A DNA stretch of 64,000 nt from Janthinobacterium sp. 344 (GTDB taxonomy: Bacteria > Pseudomonadota > Gammaproteobacteria > Burkholderiales > Burkholderiaceae_D), in assembly GCF_900112025.1 (NCBI RefSeq), contig NZ_FOKL01000002.1, positions 706,339-770,338 of the forward strand. Reading direction: 5' to 3'. The notes under the pieces were generated by a model. The model was given only the letters and a program-made list of their open reading frames with translations, did no database searches and was not told the origin of the DNA. The position numbers and the translations under genes were made by a program. Below are positions 1-9,516 of this stretch, piece by piece; within the stretch, counting starts at the first letter, position 1, and each line of letters starts with the position of its first letter.

Positions 1-1000
1 CCTGCTGGTGCTTCACGTCCAGCCCCAGCGAATCGACATGATTGTTGTTGATGACGCCCTTGCACAGCATGCCGGCGCAGCTGCCGATGGAATACGCGGG
101 TAGCTGTCCATGGTCGTTCTTGCGCGTAAAAACGGTGACGGTGCTCGTGCCATTGGCCGTCGTCGCGCCCTCCCACGCCAGGTTCATGCGCGTGGTCTTG
201 TCCTTGCGATAGGTAAACGTGTTCAGGCTCTTGCCCGGATTGGCGCGGTAGTCGTTCTCGAACAGGCTGCCCGTCATCGCGGCGTCGAGATCCGTGTGGA
301 CGAGGGTGGCGCGCAGCTGCGAGGTGGGGCTGAGCGCATAGTCGGCGCGCAGCGAAAACGAATCCTTGTCGCCATAGCTGTACTCTTGCCAGTTGTCGCG
401 CGAACGGCGCGAACTGTAGTGGGAAAAGCGCAGTCCCAGCGGACCCCAGGTATCGCTGGCGGACGTGTCGTAGCGGGTGAAGCCGCCCACATTATCGCGC
501 CGCACGCCGACGCTGGCCGTGGGTGTCGCGCTGGCGCCGGCCGTGAGGAAATTGACGGCGCCGCCCACGGCATTGCTGCCATACAGCGAGGAGGCGGCGC
601 CCTTCACCACTTCCACGCCGCCGGCGCCCGCCATGTTCATCTCGTTGAGCGAATTGTGGTTGAAGACGCCCAGCGGGCGGATGGGAATGCCGTCTTCCAG
701 GTACTGGTAGACGGCATTCGTGCCGATCGGCTGGCGGATGCTCATGCTGTGCTGCTCGTTGCCCAGGTCGTTCCAGTACACGCCGGCGATGCGGTTGAGG
801 ATATCGCCCATGGTCTTGGGCTTGTCGCGTTCCAGCGTCTGCGCATTGACGACGCCGATCGCCTGCGGCGTCTCGGACAGCCACGCTTGCGCGCGCGAGC
901 CGGAAACGACGACGGTGTCGATGGCGTGATCGGACTGCGCCTGCGCGCAGGAATAGGCCACGGTGATGGCCACGGCCGACACCAACAGTTTTTTGTTCAT
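1..1000 (-). CDS. TonB-dependent receptor, N-terminal part (cut by the window edge)
   Basis: The first 333 residues are visible and the C-terminal barrel lies outside the window. The start ATG at 1000 opens a signal peptide (MNKKLLVSAVAITVAYSCAQAQ), followed by a plug domain with TVVVSGSR, a GVYWNDLGNEQHSMSIRQ segment and the plug hallmark VEVVKGAASSLYGSNAVGGA, so it is an outer-membrane TonB-gated channel. The substrate cannot be read from this part. A DUF2946 gene follows the same strand just upstream (starts 1483), a pairing often seen with copper or other metal receptors; this is weak contextual evidence only. Confidence 0.88.
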   Translation of the reverse strand, partial: MNKKLLVSAVAITVAYSCAQAQSDHAIDTVVVSGSRAQAWLSETPQAIGVVNAQTLERDKPKTMGDILNRIAGVYWNDLGNEQHSMSIRQPIGTNAVYQYLEDGIPIRPLGVFNHNSLNEMNMAGAGGVEVVKGAASSLYGSNAVGGAVNFLTAGASATPTASVGVRRDNVGGFTRYDTSASDTWGPLGLRFSHYSSRRSRDNWQEYSYGDKDSFSLRADYALSPTSQLRATLVHTDLDAAMTGSLFENDYRANPGKSLNTFTYRKDKTTRMNLAWEGATTANGTSTVTVFTRKNDHGQLPAYSIGSCAGMLCKGVINNNHVDSLGLDVKHQQ

Positions 1001-1075
1001 GTGATTCTCGTTGAAGTATGCGGATGCGACCCGTCACGCCGGTGGGCGGACAGGTCGGACTGGACAATGCAAAAC

Positions 1076-1483
1076 TCAGACGAAAACAGGCGGCGCGCGC
1101 GACTGCGCGGTGTTCCAGATGAACAGCGGTGCGGGAGACTGGTAGTACAGCGCGGGGAAAATGGCCGTGCCCATGGCGACGGGCAGCGGCAGCACGGGGC
1201 TGGCGGGCGGCAAGCCGACGGAACCCGCATGCGTGGAGCAGAAGGCGCAATGCTCCATCTGCATGGCCTTGCCGGCGGACTTGCCATCGGCGGCGCCGTC
1301 ATCGGCTGGATCAAGCTGCACAAAACGGATGCCGGCCACCGAGCAGATTTCCGCCCAGCCGGAGCCGGATTGCTGCTTGGCGTTGGCGACGGCCTGGGAA
1401 ATCGATGGCGCGAGCGCCGCCAGCAGGATCGCGAAGCAGGCGATCCAGGCGGCGAAGCGGCGCGTGAACAAGGTCATTCCCAT
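1076..1483 (-). CDS. DUF2946 family protein
   Basis: A 135-residue protein of unknown biochemical function. It has an N-terminal hydrophobic segment (residues about 10-30, a signal peptide or anchor) and the short Cys/His motif MEHCAFCSTHAG near residue 75, typical of the DUF2946 family, followed by a proline-rich tail. The gene lies 75 bp upstream of the TonB receptor on the same strand, so the two are probably co-transcribed. DUF2946 genes are commonly found next to TonB receptors and copper-handling genes; a metal-related role is inferred from that. A second ATG at codon 3 is an alternative start. Confidence 0.72.
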   Translation of the reverse strand: MGMTLFTRRFAAWIACFAILLAALAPSISQAVANAKQQSGSGWAEICSVAGIRFVQLDPADDGAADGKSAGKAMQMEHCAFCSTHAGSVGLPPASPVLPLPVAMGTAIFPALYYQSPAPLFIWNTAQSRAPPVFV

Positions 1484-1530
1484 GGCCGCATTTTACCAGC
1501 GGCCGCGGGGAGTGGGTAGCGGAAGGCGCC

Positions 1531-2127
1531 TCAGGCGGCCGGACAGGCGGCGCCGCCGTTGTCAAAACCACGCACGACAGCGGCCATGTCGGTGGCGATG
1601 CGGGCCACGGCGCGGCGGTGGCCCGTCACCAGTTCATCGTAGCCGGCGCCCACCTTTTCATTGGCCACCGTGCGGCACGTCACCACCTTGCTGCTGGACA
1701 GCTGGCGCACGCTCCAGACGGCGTCGATCAGCGCGTACTGGCCCATCACGGATTCGAAGCGCTGCACATTGGTGCTGATGCGGTACACGGGCAGGTTGTC
1801 GGGATGCGGCGTGCGGAACACATCGATGGCGCCCAGGTCGTTCGTCACGGCCGTGGACAGGGCCTGGCCGATCTCGCCGGCCAGCGGTCCCGCCCAGCGC
1901 TGCTGCTCCAGCAGCTCGATGCGGCCCGACGGCGCCGTCACCACGAACTGGTTGCGGCTCACCTGCTGCGGCACGCTGACGGCCAGCATCTCGACATAGT
2001 ATTTGACGGGCTTGGCCGGCTGCACGTCGGCGCCGCCGCTGAGCGTATAAAAATGCTCGGGCTGCGGCGTGGAACAGGCGCCCAGCAGGACGGCCGCCGT
2101 GCATGCCGCGAGGATGGACTTCATCAT
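1531..2127 (-). CDS. pqiC: PqiC, outer-membrane lipoprotein of the Pqi lipid transport system
   Basis: A 198-residue lipoprotein with a lipobox ending VLLGAC at residue 18, then HFYTLSGG, the usual opening of the PqiC/YmbA (ABC-type transport auxiliary lipoprotein, DUF330) domain. In Escherichia coli PqiC forms a ring under the outer membrane that receives the PqiB needle. The start ATG overlaps the stop of pqiB by four bases, so translation is coupled. It is the last gene of the pqiA-pqiB-pqiC operon. Confidence 0.9.
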   Translation of the reverse strand: MMKSILAACTAAVLLGACSTPQPEHFYTLSGGADVQPAKPVKYYVEMLAVSVPQQVSRNQFVVTAPSGRIELLEQQRWAGPLAGEIGQALSTAVTNDLGAIDVFRTPHPDNLPVYRISTNVQRFESVMGQYALIDAVWSVRQLSSSKVVTCRTVANEKVGAGYDELVTGHRRAVARIATDMAAVVRGFDNGGAACPAA

Positions 2128-3764
2128 TTTTCATCTCCTTTTTTGCCGCGGATCAGGGACTCGGGGTGGCGTTCCAGGTAGTCCGACAAGGCGTTCAGCG
2201 ATTGCAGGGTTTGCGTCAGCTGCTGCAAGGCCTGGCGCACGTCCGACTGCAGCGGCGAATCCTTTTGCAGCACTTGTTCGGCCGTGCCGAAGGTCTGCTT
2301 CGCCGCCGTCAGGGTGTCGCGCATTTCCGGCACCACCTGGCCATCGAGCTGCTTGAACAGGGTATTGGCCTGCTTGATGGTGGCGTTCAGGTTGTTGCCG
2401 ATCTCCGCGTACGGCACCTGGTCGAGCTTCCTGGCGATGCTGGCGATCTGCGTCTGCAATTCATCCAGCGTGTTCGGCACGGTCGGCACTTCCAGCGGAT
2501 ACTTGTTCAGTTCCAGCGTCACCTTCGGCGCTTTCGGGAAGAAGTCCAGCGCGATATACAGCTGGCTGGTCAGCAGGTTGCCCGTGCGCAGCTGCGCGCG
2601 CAAGCCGCGGCTGACCATGCGTTCGAGCAGCTGGTGGCCTACCGAGCCTTCCGCATCGTCGACGGCCGTCTTGAAGCGCATGCCCAGGCGCGCCGGATAC
2701 AGGTTGACGGTGACGGGCATGCGGAAATTCTTTTTCACGGGGTCGAACTCGATGCCCACCGAGCGCACCTCGCCCAGCACGATGCCGCGGAAATCCACCG
2801 TGGCGCCGGGCTGCAGGCCGCGCAGCGACTGGTCGAAATAGAACACGGTGGTGATGGCTTCGCCATCGGGCTCGCGCATGGCGCTCGCCTCATCGGCGGC
2901 CAGGCGGTAGACGGTGCCGGCCGGCGCCGGCTCCTCCGGCTTGCGGCCGTTTTCCGCCTCGAAGGCGATGCCGCCCACCAGCATGGCGGCCAGGGATTGG
3001 GTATTGAGCTTGAAGCCGTTGGAATCGAGGCGCACGTCGACGCCGCTGGCATGCCACCAGCGCGCGTTCTTGCCGACGAACTGGTCATACGGCGCGTTCA
3101 CGAAGACCGACATGGTGATGCCGTGGCCATCCTTGTCCAGCGCGAAACTGACCACCTTGCCCACGCGCAGGCGGTGGAAGAACAGCGGCGAGCCGACGTC
3201 GACGGACCCGAGGCTTTCCGCATGCAGGGTGTACAGCTTGCCCTTCTGGTCACCGGCCACGGCGGGCGGCTCCTCCATGCCGACGAAGCTCTCCTTCTTT
3301 TCTTCCGACTTGCCCGTGTCGACGCCGATATACGCGCCCGACAGCAAGGTGCCCAGGCCCGTCACGCCGCTGGCGCCGATCTGCGGGCGCACCACCCAGA
3401 AGCGGGTATCCTTGGTGGCGAAGCGGCGCGCATCCTTGCTCATGTCGATCGTCACCAGCACCCTGGTCAGGTCGTCATCGAGGGAAATCGCGCGCACCTG
3501 GCCGATATCGACATCCTTGTACTTGACCTTGGTCTTGCCTGGCTCCAGGCCCTCGGCGCTCTTGAAGCTGACGGTCAAGGTGGGACCCTGGTCGAGGATG
3601 GACTTGGCGGCCAGGCCGGCGCCGATCAGCGCGGCCAGCAGCGGAATGAGCCACACCAGCGATGGCAGCCAGCGGCTGCCCTGTTCCACCTCGGGCTCCG
3701 GCAATAGCCGTCCGCCCGTTTCTGCAAGATCGCCCGCTTCTTTGTCAGACATGCTGTTCTCCAA
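2124..3764 (-). CDS. pqiB: PqiB, MCE-domain intermembrane transport protein
   Basis: A 546-residue protein with one N-terminal membrane anchor (around residues 30-55, SLVWLIPLLAALIGAGLA) followed by repeated MCE domains: TVSFKSAEGLEPGKTKVKYKDVDIG at about 65-90, a second near 180, and a third near 310 (QPGATVDFRGIVLGEV). A long helical, coiled-coil-like C-terminus follows, rich in LDELQ/QL repeats. This is the architecture of PqiB, which builds a periplasm-spanning tunnel for lipid traffic between the membranes. The gene begins 20 bases inside the end of pqiA and overlaps pqiC by four bases. Confidence 0.94.
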   Translation of the reverse strand: MENSMSDKEAGDLAETGGRLLPEPEVEQGSRWLPSLVWLIPLLAALIGAGLAAKSILDQGPTLTVSFKSAEGLEPGKTKVKYKDVDIGQVRAISLDDDLTRVLVTIDMSKDARRFATKDTRFWVVRPQIGASGVTGLGTLLSGAYIGVDTGKSEEKKESFVGMEEPPAVAGDQKGKLYTLHAESLGSVDVGSPLFFHRLRVGKVVSFALDKDGHGITMSVFVNAPYDQFVGKNARWWHASGVDVRLDSNGFKLNTQSLAAMLVGGIAFEAENGRKPEEPAPAGTVYRLAADEASAMREPDGEAITTVFYFDQSLRGLQPGATVDFRGIVLGEVRSVGIEFDPVKKNFRMPVTVNLYPARLGMRFKTAVDDAEGSVGHQLLERMVSRGLRAQLRTGNLLTSQLYIALDFFPKAPKVTLELNKYPLEVPTVPNTLDELQTQIASIARKLDQVPYAEIGNNLNATIKQANTLFKQLDGQVVPEMRDTLTAAKQTFGTAEQVLQKDSPLQSDVRQALQQLTQTLQSLNALSDYLERHPESLIRGKKGDEK

Positions 3765-5076
3765 TCACTGTATTGTTTCCGGTATTTGCCACCACCACGG
3801 GTTCTTCCTCGCCGGGCGCCTGTTCGTCGACGGGGTCCCAGATCAGGCGCGGGTCGAACTGCATCGCCGCCAGCATGGTCAGCACCACCACGGCGCCAAA
3901 GGCCAGCGCGCCGGGGCCTGCCGTGATCACCGCCAGCGACTTGAAGCGCACCAGCGCCACCGTCAGGGTGACGACAAAGATATCGAGCATGGACCAGCGG
4001 CCGATGAATTCGACCATGCGGTACAGGATGGTGCGCTGGCGCGGCCGCCAGCGCGAACGCCGCTGCGCCGTCCAGGCCAGCAGCGCCAGCACGCCCAGCT
4101 TCAGCATGGGCACGACCACGCTGGCGATGAAGATGATGATGGCCAGGCCCTTCGAGCCGCTGGTCCAGAACAGCACCACGCCGCTCATGATGGTGTCGTT
4201 CTGCGCGCCAAACAAGGTGTACGTGACCATCACGGGCAGCAGGTTGGCGGGAATGTAGAGGATCATGGCGGCGATCAGCAAGGCCCAGGTGCGGCTGATG
4301 CTGTTCGGTTTACGCACGTGCAGGGTCGAGCCGCAGCGCACGCACGCCAGGTGCTTGCCCTTGCCCAGCGGCGGCGCCACCAGGCCGCAGGCGTGGCAGG
4401 GCACGACCTTCTCGCCAGGCGCAAACGCCTTGTAGCGCATGCCCGGCAGCGCTTGACTGGTCAGGTCGTCGCCCAGGTTCCACAGCGCCTTCGGATCGAA
4501 CGAGACGACGATCGCCAGCAATAGCGTCAAGGCGCCAAACGCGAACAGCCCCGGTTGCGGCACCACCGTGGCCAGGCTGGTCATCTTGACGACGGTGATC
4601 AGGATGCCGATCATCAGCACCTCCGTCATGCCCCACTCGCGCGAGGTCTGCACGGCGCGCAGCACGCGGTGAAAGCCGGGCACCTTGACGCCGCCGCGCA
4701 GGCCCAGCGCCACGTACAGCAGGGAGCCCAGTTCGATGGCGGGAAAGAGGATGGTAAACAGGAAGACCATCGTCGCCACCACCTGCATCTGTTCGGACCA
4801 CAGCACGCGGATGGAGCCAAGCAGGGTGGCGCTGGACGTCAGGCCGTTGACGTCGAGTTCGACGATGGGGAAAAACTGGGCGATCAGGAAAACCAGGGCG
4901 GCGCCCAGGGTCAGGGCCACCACCTTGTCCAGGCCGGCCGGCGCCCCCCGTCCTGACGCGGCGCGATACAGCACCGAGCGGCAACGGATGCAGCGCGCCT
5001 TTTCGCGTGGACGCAGCGGACGTTTGCGGTACAGCACGCCGCAGTCATGACAGCTAATCAGGTCGTATCGGTGCAC
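3745..5076 (-). CDS. pqiA: PqiA, inner-membrane paraquat-inducible protein A
   Basis: A 443-residue polytopic inner-membrane protein with two tandem PqiA domains. Each begins with a four-cysteine zinc-ribbon-like motif (CHDCGVLY...CIRCRS near residue 9, CHACGLVAPP...CVRCGS near 225) followed by four hydrophobic segments. It is the membrane partner of the MCE protein PqiB and is the first gene of the operon. The 90-bp gap upstream (5077-5166) separates it from the convergently unrelated amidase transcript. In E. coli the operon is SoxRS-induced; I see no clear SoxS site here. Confidence 0.93.
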   Translation of the reverse strand: MHRYDLISCHDCGVLYRKRPLRPREKARCIRCRSVLYRAASGRGAPAGLDKVVALTLGAALVFLIAQFFPIVELDVNGLTSSATLLGSIRVLWSEQMQVVATMVFLFTILFPAIELGSLLYVALGLRGGVKVPGFHRVLRAVQTSREWGMTEVLMIGILITVVKMTSLATVVPQPGLFAFGALTLLLAIVVSFDPKALWNLGDDLTSQALPGMRYKAFAPGEKVVPCHACGLVAPPLGKGKHLACVRCGSTLHVRKPNSISRTWALLIAAMILYIPANLLPVMVTYTLFGAQNDTIMSGVVLFWTSGSKGLAIIIFIASVVVPMLKLGVLALLAWTAQRRSRWRPRQRTILYRMVEFIGRWSMLDIFVVTLTVALVRFKSLAVITAGPGALAFGAVVVLTMLAAMQFDPRLIWDPVDEQAPGEEEPVVVANTGNNTVIGEQHV

Positions 5077-5166
5077 AGTATGAAGTTTGCCGGCGCGGCA
5101 AAGCGCGCCGATCTCGTGTCAATGCCAGCCATCATGACAGAGTTGGCATTTTCCTGCACTGCAACA

Positions 5167-6516
5167 CTATTGTGCGCCCAATAAGGCCTCCACCGCGCGG
5201 CCTATCCGCAGCACCCGCGCATCCTCGCCCGCCAGCGCGCAAATGCCCAGTCCCACGGGCAGTTCGCCGTCGGCGTGGCAAGGCAGCGACAAGGCGCAAC
5301 CGTCGAGGAAATTGATCACGCTGGCGTTGCGCAGCACCAGGCCATTCGTGGCGAAGAAGGTGGCGTCGTCCGCTTCAAGCGCGGCGACCTGCGGCGCCAG
5401 GATCGCCACGCTGGGCATCAGCCACGCGTCGAACGGCGCCAGGCGCTGCTGCGCGATGGCGATCAGGCGCGCGCGCGCATCGAGCAGGTCGATGTAGTCG
5501 GCTGCGCCCTGCTGCTGGCCGCGGCGGATGCGCGCCGCCACGCGCTGGTCGTACTGCGCGCCCTTCTCTTCCAGCAGTGCGCGGTGCCAGTGCCACGCTT
5601 CGGCCGCCACCAGGCCGCCGCCGCCATTGATCGTCGGCAGCTCCAGCAACTCGGGGAAGTCGAACTGCTCCACCAATGCGCCGGCGGCGCGCAGCTGGTC
5701 CAGCGCGCGGTCGAACGCCTGCCGCACCTGCGCATCGACGTTCGCGCCCACGTAATCCGCGGTAAAACCGAAGCGCAGGCCCTTTAATGCGGGCGCGTCG
5801 CCGGCGATTTCCTGGTCCGACAGCGCCGCGTACAGCACCGCGCAGCAATCGACGCTACGGGCGATGGGCCCGGCCGAATCGAGGGAGCGCGACAGCGGCA
5901 CGGTGCCATGCAGCGAGACGCTGGCCGCCGTCGGCTTGAAACCCGTCAAGCCGCAAAAGGCGGACGGGATGCGGATCGAGCCGCCCGTGTCCGTGCCCAG
6001 CGCGCCGGCCGCCATGTCCAGCGCCACCGTCACGGCGCCGCCCGAGGTGGAGCCGCCCGCCACCCGTTCGCGGTCCAGCGGATTGCGCGGCGTGCCGTAA
6101 TGGGGATTCAGGCCCAGGCCGGAAAAGGCGAATTCGCTCATGTTGGTGCGTCCCAGCAGGACGGCGCCAGCCGCGCGCAGGCGCGCCACGGCCGGCGCAT
6201 CCGTCTCGGCGGGCGGCGCATCGGCCAGCGCCAGCGAGGCGGCGCTACTGGTTTGTCCCTTGACGTCAAACAGGTCCTTGATGGACACGGGGATGCCCGC
6301 CAGCGGCGAGGCAACGATACCGGCGGCGCGCGCCGCATCGCTGGCGCGCGCCTCGGCCAGCGCCTGTTCGCCATCGAGGCTGACGTACGCATGGCCGCCC
6401 TGCGACCGATGCGCCTCGGCGCGCGCCAGCATCTGCTGCGTCAGTGCCACGCTGGTGATGCGGCCGGCGGCCAGGTCGGACGCCAGTTCGCGGATGGTCT
6501 TGGTCAGTTGGGTCAT
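5167..6516 (-). CDS. Amidase of the amidase-signature family
   Basis: A 449-residue Ser-cisSer-Lys hydrolase. The catalytic Lys is in PVSIKDLFDVKG (about residue 77) and the serine pair in GGSTSGGAVTVAL with GALGTDTGGSIRIPS, the family signature (about 150-180). It resembles allophanate-hydrolase or GatA-like amidases in length, but lacks the extra C-terminal domain of full AtzF, and it is not in a gatCAB context. The start is five bases from the end of the DUF2848 gene, and the MHS transporter precedes that, so it probably hydrolyses an amide imported by the same operon. The substrate is unknown. Confidence 0.9.
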   Translation of the reverse strand: MTQLTKTIRELASDLAAGRITSVALTQQMLARAEAHRSQGGHAYVSLDGEQALAEARASDAARAAGIVASPLAGIPVSIKDLFDVKGQTSSAASLALADAPPAETDAPAVARLRAAGAVLLGRTNMSEFAFSGLGLNPHYGTPRNPLDRERVAGGSTSGGAVTVALDMAAGALGTDTGGSIRIPSAFCGLTGFKPTAASVSLHGTVPLSRSLDSAGPIARSVDCCAVLYAALSDQEIAGDAPALKGLRFGFTADYVGANVDAQVRQAFDRALDQLRAAGALVEQFDFPELLELPTINGGGGLVAAEAWHWHRALLEEKGAQYDQRVAARIRRGQQQGAADYIDLLDARARLIAIAQQRLAPFDAWLMPSVAILAPQVAALEADDATFFATNGLVLRNASVINFLDGCALSLPCHADGELPVGLGICALAGEDARVLRIGRAVEALLGAQ

Positions 6517-6521
6517 TCTCT

Positions 6522-7199
6522 TTATCCTTCCACGGGCAGGGTTTGCACGGCATAGCGGTGCTGCAGGCGACGCTGCAAGGCTGGATCATACAGCTCCAGC
6601 TCAAACGCGTCGCCATGCCCCATCTCGCCGATGATGGGCTGCGTGCCGCAGAACATGGCGCTGCCCACCGGCAGGGTCGCCTGCCCCGTGTAGCGCAGGA
6701 TCAGGTCTTCCGGCGACAGCATGCGCGTCACGGGGCCCTCCTGGTACAAGGCAGGCACGCCGGCCCGTTCACGCCAGGAGCGCATCTGCAGCTGGTCCCA
6801 GTGGCCGGCCACGTCGGCATGGCGCCATAGCGTATCGCCCACGGGCTTGCCGCACATCTGCTTCGACACCGTCACGCCATAGCTTTCCACCTTGCGGTCC
6901 GTATGGTCGGAGCCGATGCCCACCAGCAGGCCGTATTCGGTGGAGAACAGCACGAATTCCGCCTCGCCGGACGAATCGCCGCCCGGTACTTCGATGGCCG
7001 CATCGCTCGACAGCAAGGCCGCCGCCACGCGGTAAAAGGTCGGCACGCTCTTCGGGCGCGCCACGCCGATGGCTTCCAGCTCGGCGATATGGTGCTCGAC
7101 CATCGCCATGTCGCGGCCCGTCCAGCCGGCGATGATCAGCTTGTCGATGTCGAAGGTGACGGGGCCGTGGCCGGCCAGGTTGAAGGTATGGGTCGTCAT
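6522..7199 (-). CDS. DUF2848 family protein
   Basis: A 225-residue protein; the ATG at 7199 (MTTHTFNLAGHGP) lies 8 bases after the MHS transporter stop and is preferred over upstream in-frame starts, which would run into the transporter gene. Landmarks are VGIGSDHTDRKVE (about residue 104) and GDAFELELYDP near the end, which I recognise as DUF2848. The family has no assigned reaction. It sits between an amidase and an MHS transporter, an association suggesting an enzyme acting on the same imported compound. Confidence 0.82.
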   Translation of the reverse strand: MTTHTFNLAGHGPVTFDIDKLIIAGWTGRDMAMVEHHIAELEAIGVARPKSVPTFYRVAAALLSSDAAIEVPGGDSSGEAEFVLFSTEYGLLVGIGSDHTDRKVESYGVTVSKQMCGKPVGDTLWRHADVAGHWDQLQMRSWRERAGVPALYQEGPVTRMLSPEDLILRYTGQATLPVGSAMFCGTQPIIGEMGHGDAFELELYDPALQRRLQHRYAVQTLPVEG

Positions 7200-7207
7200 G
7201 ATTTTTC

Positions 7208-8554
7208 TTACTCTTCCAATGGGCCGCGGCCCGTTTCTCTGGCCGCGAAAACGGCGGCGGCGGTGATCAAGAGGGCCGCCGCCACGTACAGCGAGACGGC
7301 CATGGTGCTGTTGTACGAGCGGTACAGGCTGGCGATGACGAGCGGCGCGAAACCGCCGCCGATGACGCCGGCCAGGGTGTAGGCCAGCGAGGAACCCGCA
7401 TAGCGCACCTTGGTGGGGAACTGCTCGATGACGAACGCCGCCTGCGGGCCATACATGATGGCGTGGATGACCAGGCCCACGACGACGGCGATGACGATGG
7501 CGGCCGGGCTGGCCGTGTCGAGCAGGGTGAAGAAGGCAAACGCCCACACGAGGCCCAGCACGGCGCCCAGCGCATACACGGGACGGCGGCCGATTCTATC
7601 CGACAGCGCGCCAAAGACGGGCACCGCCAGCGCATTGCAGGCCGTGCCGATCATGATGGCGGTCAGGGCCAGGGTCGACGACAGGTGCAGCACCGTCGTC
7701 ACGTACGTCAGGGTAAACACCACCACCAGCGCATACAGCACGTCCGAACCGATGCGCACGCCGCCGGCGATCAGCAAGCGGCGCCAGTAGAGGCGCAGCA
7801 CGTCGCCGATGGGCGCTTCCGCCTTCGCGTCTTTCTTGTCGAGTTCCTTGAACAGCGGGGTTTCATCGATGCCGCTGCGTATCCACATGCCAAACGCCAC
7901 CAGCAGCAGGCTGGCGATGAACGGCATGCGCCAGCCCCAGTCCATGAACGCTTCATGCGGCAGCAGATAGGTGATCAGGGCGATGCAGCCCGTCGCCAGC
8001 AAGGTGCCGAACGACGGCCCCACCTGGGTCCACGAAGCGTTGCGGCCACGCTTGTCCGCTGCCCCGTGCTCGACGGAGATCAGCACGGCGCCCGCCCATT
8101 CGCCGCCGAGCGCGATGCCCTGCACGAAGCGCAGCGCCACCAGCAGGATCGGGCTCCAGATGCCGGCCGTGGCGTAGGTGGGCAAGAGGCCCATCAGGCC
8201 CGTCGTCACGCCCATCAGCATCAGGGTCACCACCAGCACCCAGCGGCGACCCAGCTTGTCGCCCAGATGGCCGAAGATCACGCCGCCGATCGGACGCGAG
8301 ATATACCCCACCGCATACGTGGAAAAGGCCAGGATGGTACCTGTCAGCGGATCGAAGGAAGGGAAGAACAGATGGTTGAAGATCAGCGCGGCCATGGTGT
8401 TGTAGACGGTGAAGTCATACCATTCCAGGGTCGTGCCGACCATGCTGGCCGTGGCCAGGCGGCCTGTATTGGGCTTGGCGCCCGGCGCGGCCGCATGCGC
8501 GCTGGGGGCAGTGCGTGCTTGCGCGCTGGTGTGCGCGGTGGTGTGTGTGGTCAT
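7208..8554 (-). CDS. MFS transporter, metabolite:H+ symporter (MHS) family
   Basis: A 448-residue, twelve-helix permease. The opening TLEWYDFTVYNTMAALIF, the loop GHLGDKLGRRWVL between helices 2 and 3, and RFVQGIALGGEWAGAVL are hallmarks of the MHS family that imports organic acids, betaines and related solutes with protons. An Ala/Thr-rich N-terminal stretch of about 30 residues precedes the first helix. It is the first transporter gene of the amidase-DUF2848 cluster; the solute cannot be deduced. Confidence 0.92.
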   Translation of the reverse strand: MTTHTTAHTSAQARTAPSAHAAAPGAKPNTGRLATASMVGTTLEWYDFTVYNTMAALIFNHLFFPSFDPLTGTILAFSTYAVGYISRPIGGVIFGHLGDKLGRRWVLVVTLMLMGVTTGLMGLLPTYATAGIWSPILLVALRFVQGIALGGEWAGAVLISVEHGAADKRGRNASWTQVGPSFGTLLATGCIALITYLLPHEAFMDWGWRMPFIASLLLVAFGMWIRSGIDETPLFKELDKKDAKAEAPIGDVLRLYWRRLLIAGGVRIGSDVLYALVVVFTLTYVTTVLHLSSTLALTAIMIGTACNALAVPVFGALSDRIGRRPVYALGAVLGLVWAFAFFTLLDTASPAAIVIAVVVGLVIHAIMYGPQAAFVIEQFPTKVRYAGSSLAYTLAGVIGGGFAPLVIASLYRSYNSTMAVSLYVAAALLITAAAVFAARETGRGPLEE

Positions 8555-8663
8555 GGCCTACCTCTCTCGTCAGTTTTTATTGCAGGCGCGGCGCAGGATG
8601 CATGGCCCTGCGCCGTCGCCCGTGTCTCGTGTTATCCGTGCCGGCAAGATGCGCGCTGCCGCG

Positions 8664-9338
8664 TCAGGCAGCCTGCAGATCGGCCTCGCGCAATTGCCAG
8701 GACAGCTGCAGGATGGCCGCTTCGGCGCCATCGAGGCCCAGCGCCGCGCTGGCTTCGTTGGCGGCCGTCACGGCGGCGCCTTCCGACGAGGCATCGATCA
8801 GGAAGATCGGGTCGAGCACGCGGCCTTCCTGCTGCTCCACCGGCAGGGGGCCGGACAGCTTCGCATCGGGCGTCAGCAGGCGCGTGGCAATCACGCCATC
8901 GATACGCAGCAGTTTTTCGCCCAGCGCCGCCATGCCGGCCACCGCTTCGGCATCCTGGCCCATGGCGGAGGCGCCCAGGCGCAGCACGGCCAGCCAGGCG
9001 CCCGTGCCCCTGCCCGTTTCCGCCTCGATGGCGCAAACGCGGCGCATCGGGTCCACCATGCGCTGCAGATTCGTCAGCGACCATGGCGTCTGCTGGCCGA
9101 AGGCCTTGAAATAATCGGGCGTCTGGAACGCGTCGAGCGACACGGTGCGATACAGGCCCAGGTATTTGCGGGGGCCGCGCACGCTCTGGTAGCGCGTGCC
9201 GCTGACGAAGCCGGGAATGCGCACGCGCTCTTCCACGTGCTCGCGGTCGTACCAGCGGTTGAAATCAAGCTCGTGATCCGGGTCGGCGCTGGTCCAGACG
9301 AACAGGATGCCGGGCAAGGTGGTGGTGGACGTCGTCAT
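8664..9338 (-). CDS. DUF4286 family protein
   Basis: A 224-residue protein beginning MTTSTTTLPGILFVWTSADP; the ATG at 9338 is chosen because the in-frame extension upstream has no ribosome site and an atypical composition. The segment DHELDFNRWYDREHVEERVRIPG (about 20-42) and YLGLYRT (about 60) match DUF4286, a ferredoxin-like alpha/beta-barrel fold. Function is unknown. The gene is the first of the run leading to the MHS transporter (109-bp gap) and is preceded by a LysR gene in the same direction. Confidence 0.72.
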   Translation of the reverse strand: MTTSTTTLPGILFVWTSADPDHELDFNRWYDREHVEERVRIPGFVSGTRYQSVRGPRKYLGLYRTVSLDAFQTPDYFKAFGQQTPWSLTNLQRMVDPMRRVCAIEAETGRGTGAWLAVLRLGASAMGQDAEAVAGMAALGEKLLRIDGVIATRLLTPDAKLSGPLPVEQQEGRVLDPIFLIDASSEGAAVTAANEASAALGLDGAEAAILQLSWQLREADLQAA

Positions 9339-9365
9339 GATGGTTCCGTTCTGCGTTATAAGTGG

Positions 9366-9392
9366 TGTGCCAACCCAGAATAGGTGGCACGC
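9366..9392. promoter_or_regulatory. Inverted repeat, candidate LysR operator for the DUF4286-MHS-amidase cluster
   Basis: GTGTGCCA at 9366-9373 faces TGGCACGC twelve bases later (seven of eight positions pair). It lies in the 178-bp gap between the LysR gene and the DUF4286 start. The site is seen directly; its role as an operator is inferred from position. Confidence 0.35.
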
Positions 9393-9516
9393 CATCACTT
9401 GGCAAACGGGTTATTCTGAACGCGACTGATAAGTTTTTCTTGTGGGTCGGGAACGCTGGCGCCAAGAATGTTGTCGGATGACGCGCCTGGGCGCTCATCC
9501 GACCTGCGCCGCGACC

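Noticed and set aside
2103-3707. A 534-codon plus-strand frame opposite pqiB
   Set aside because: Shadow of pqiB; His/Arg/Gln-rich and no recognisable motif.
5100-5160. AATGCCA...TGGCATT inverted repeat after the amidase gene
   Set aside because: Seven-base arms with a 16-base gap and no T-run in the minus direction; too weak for a terminator or operator.
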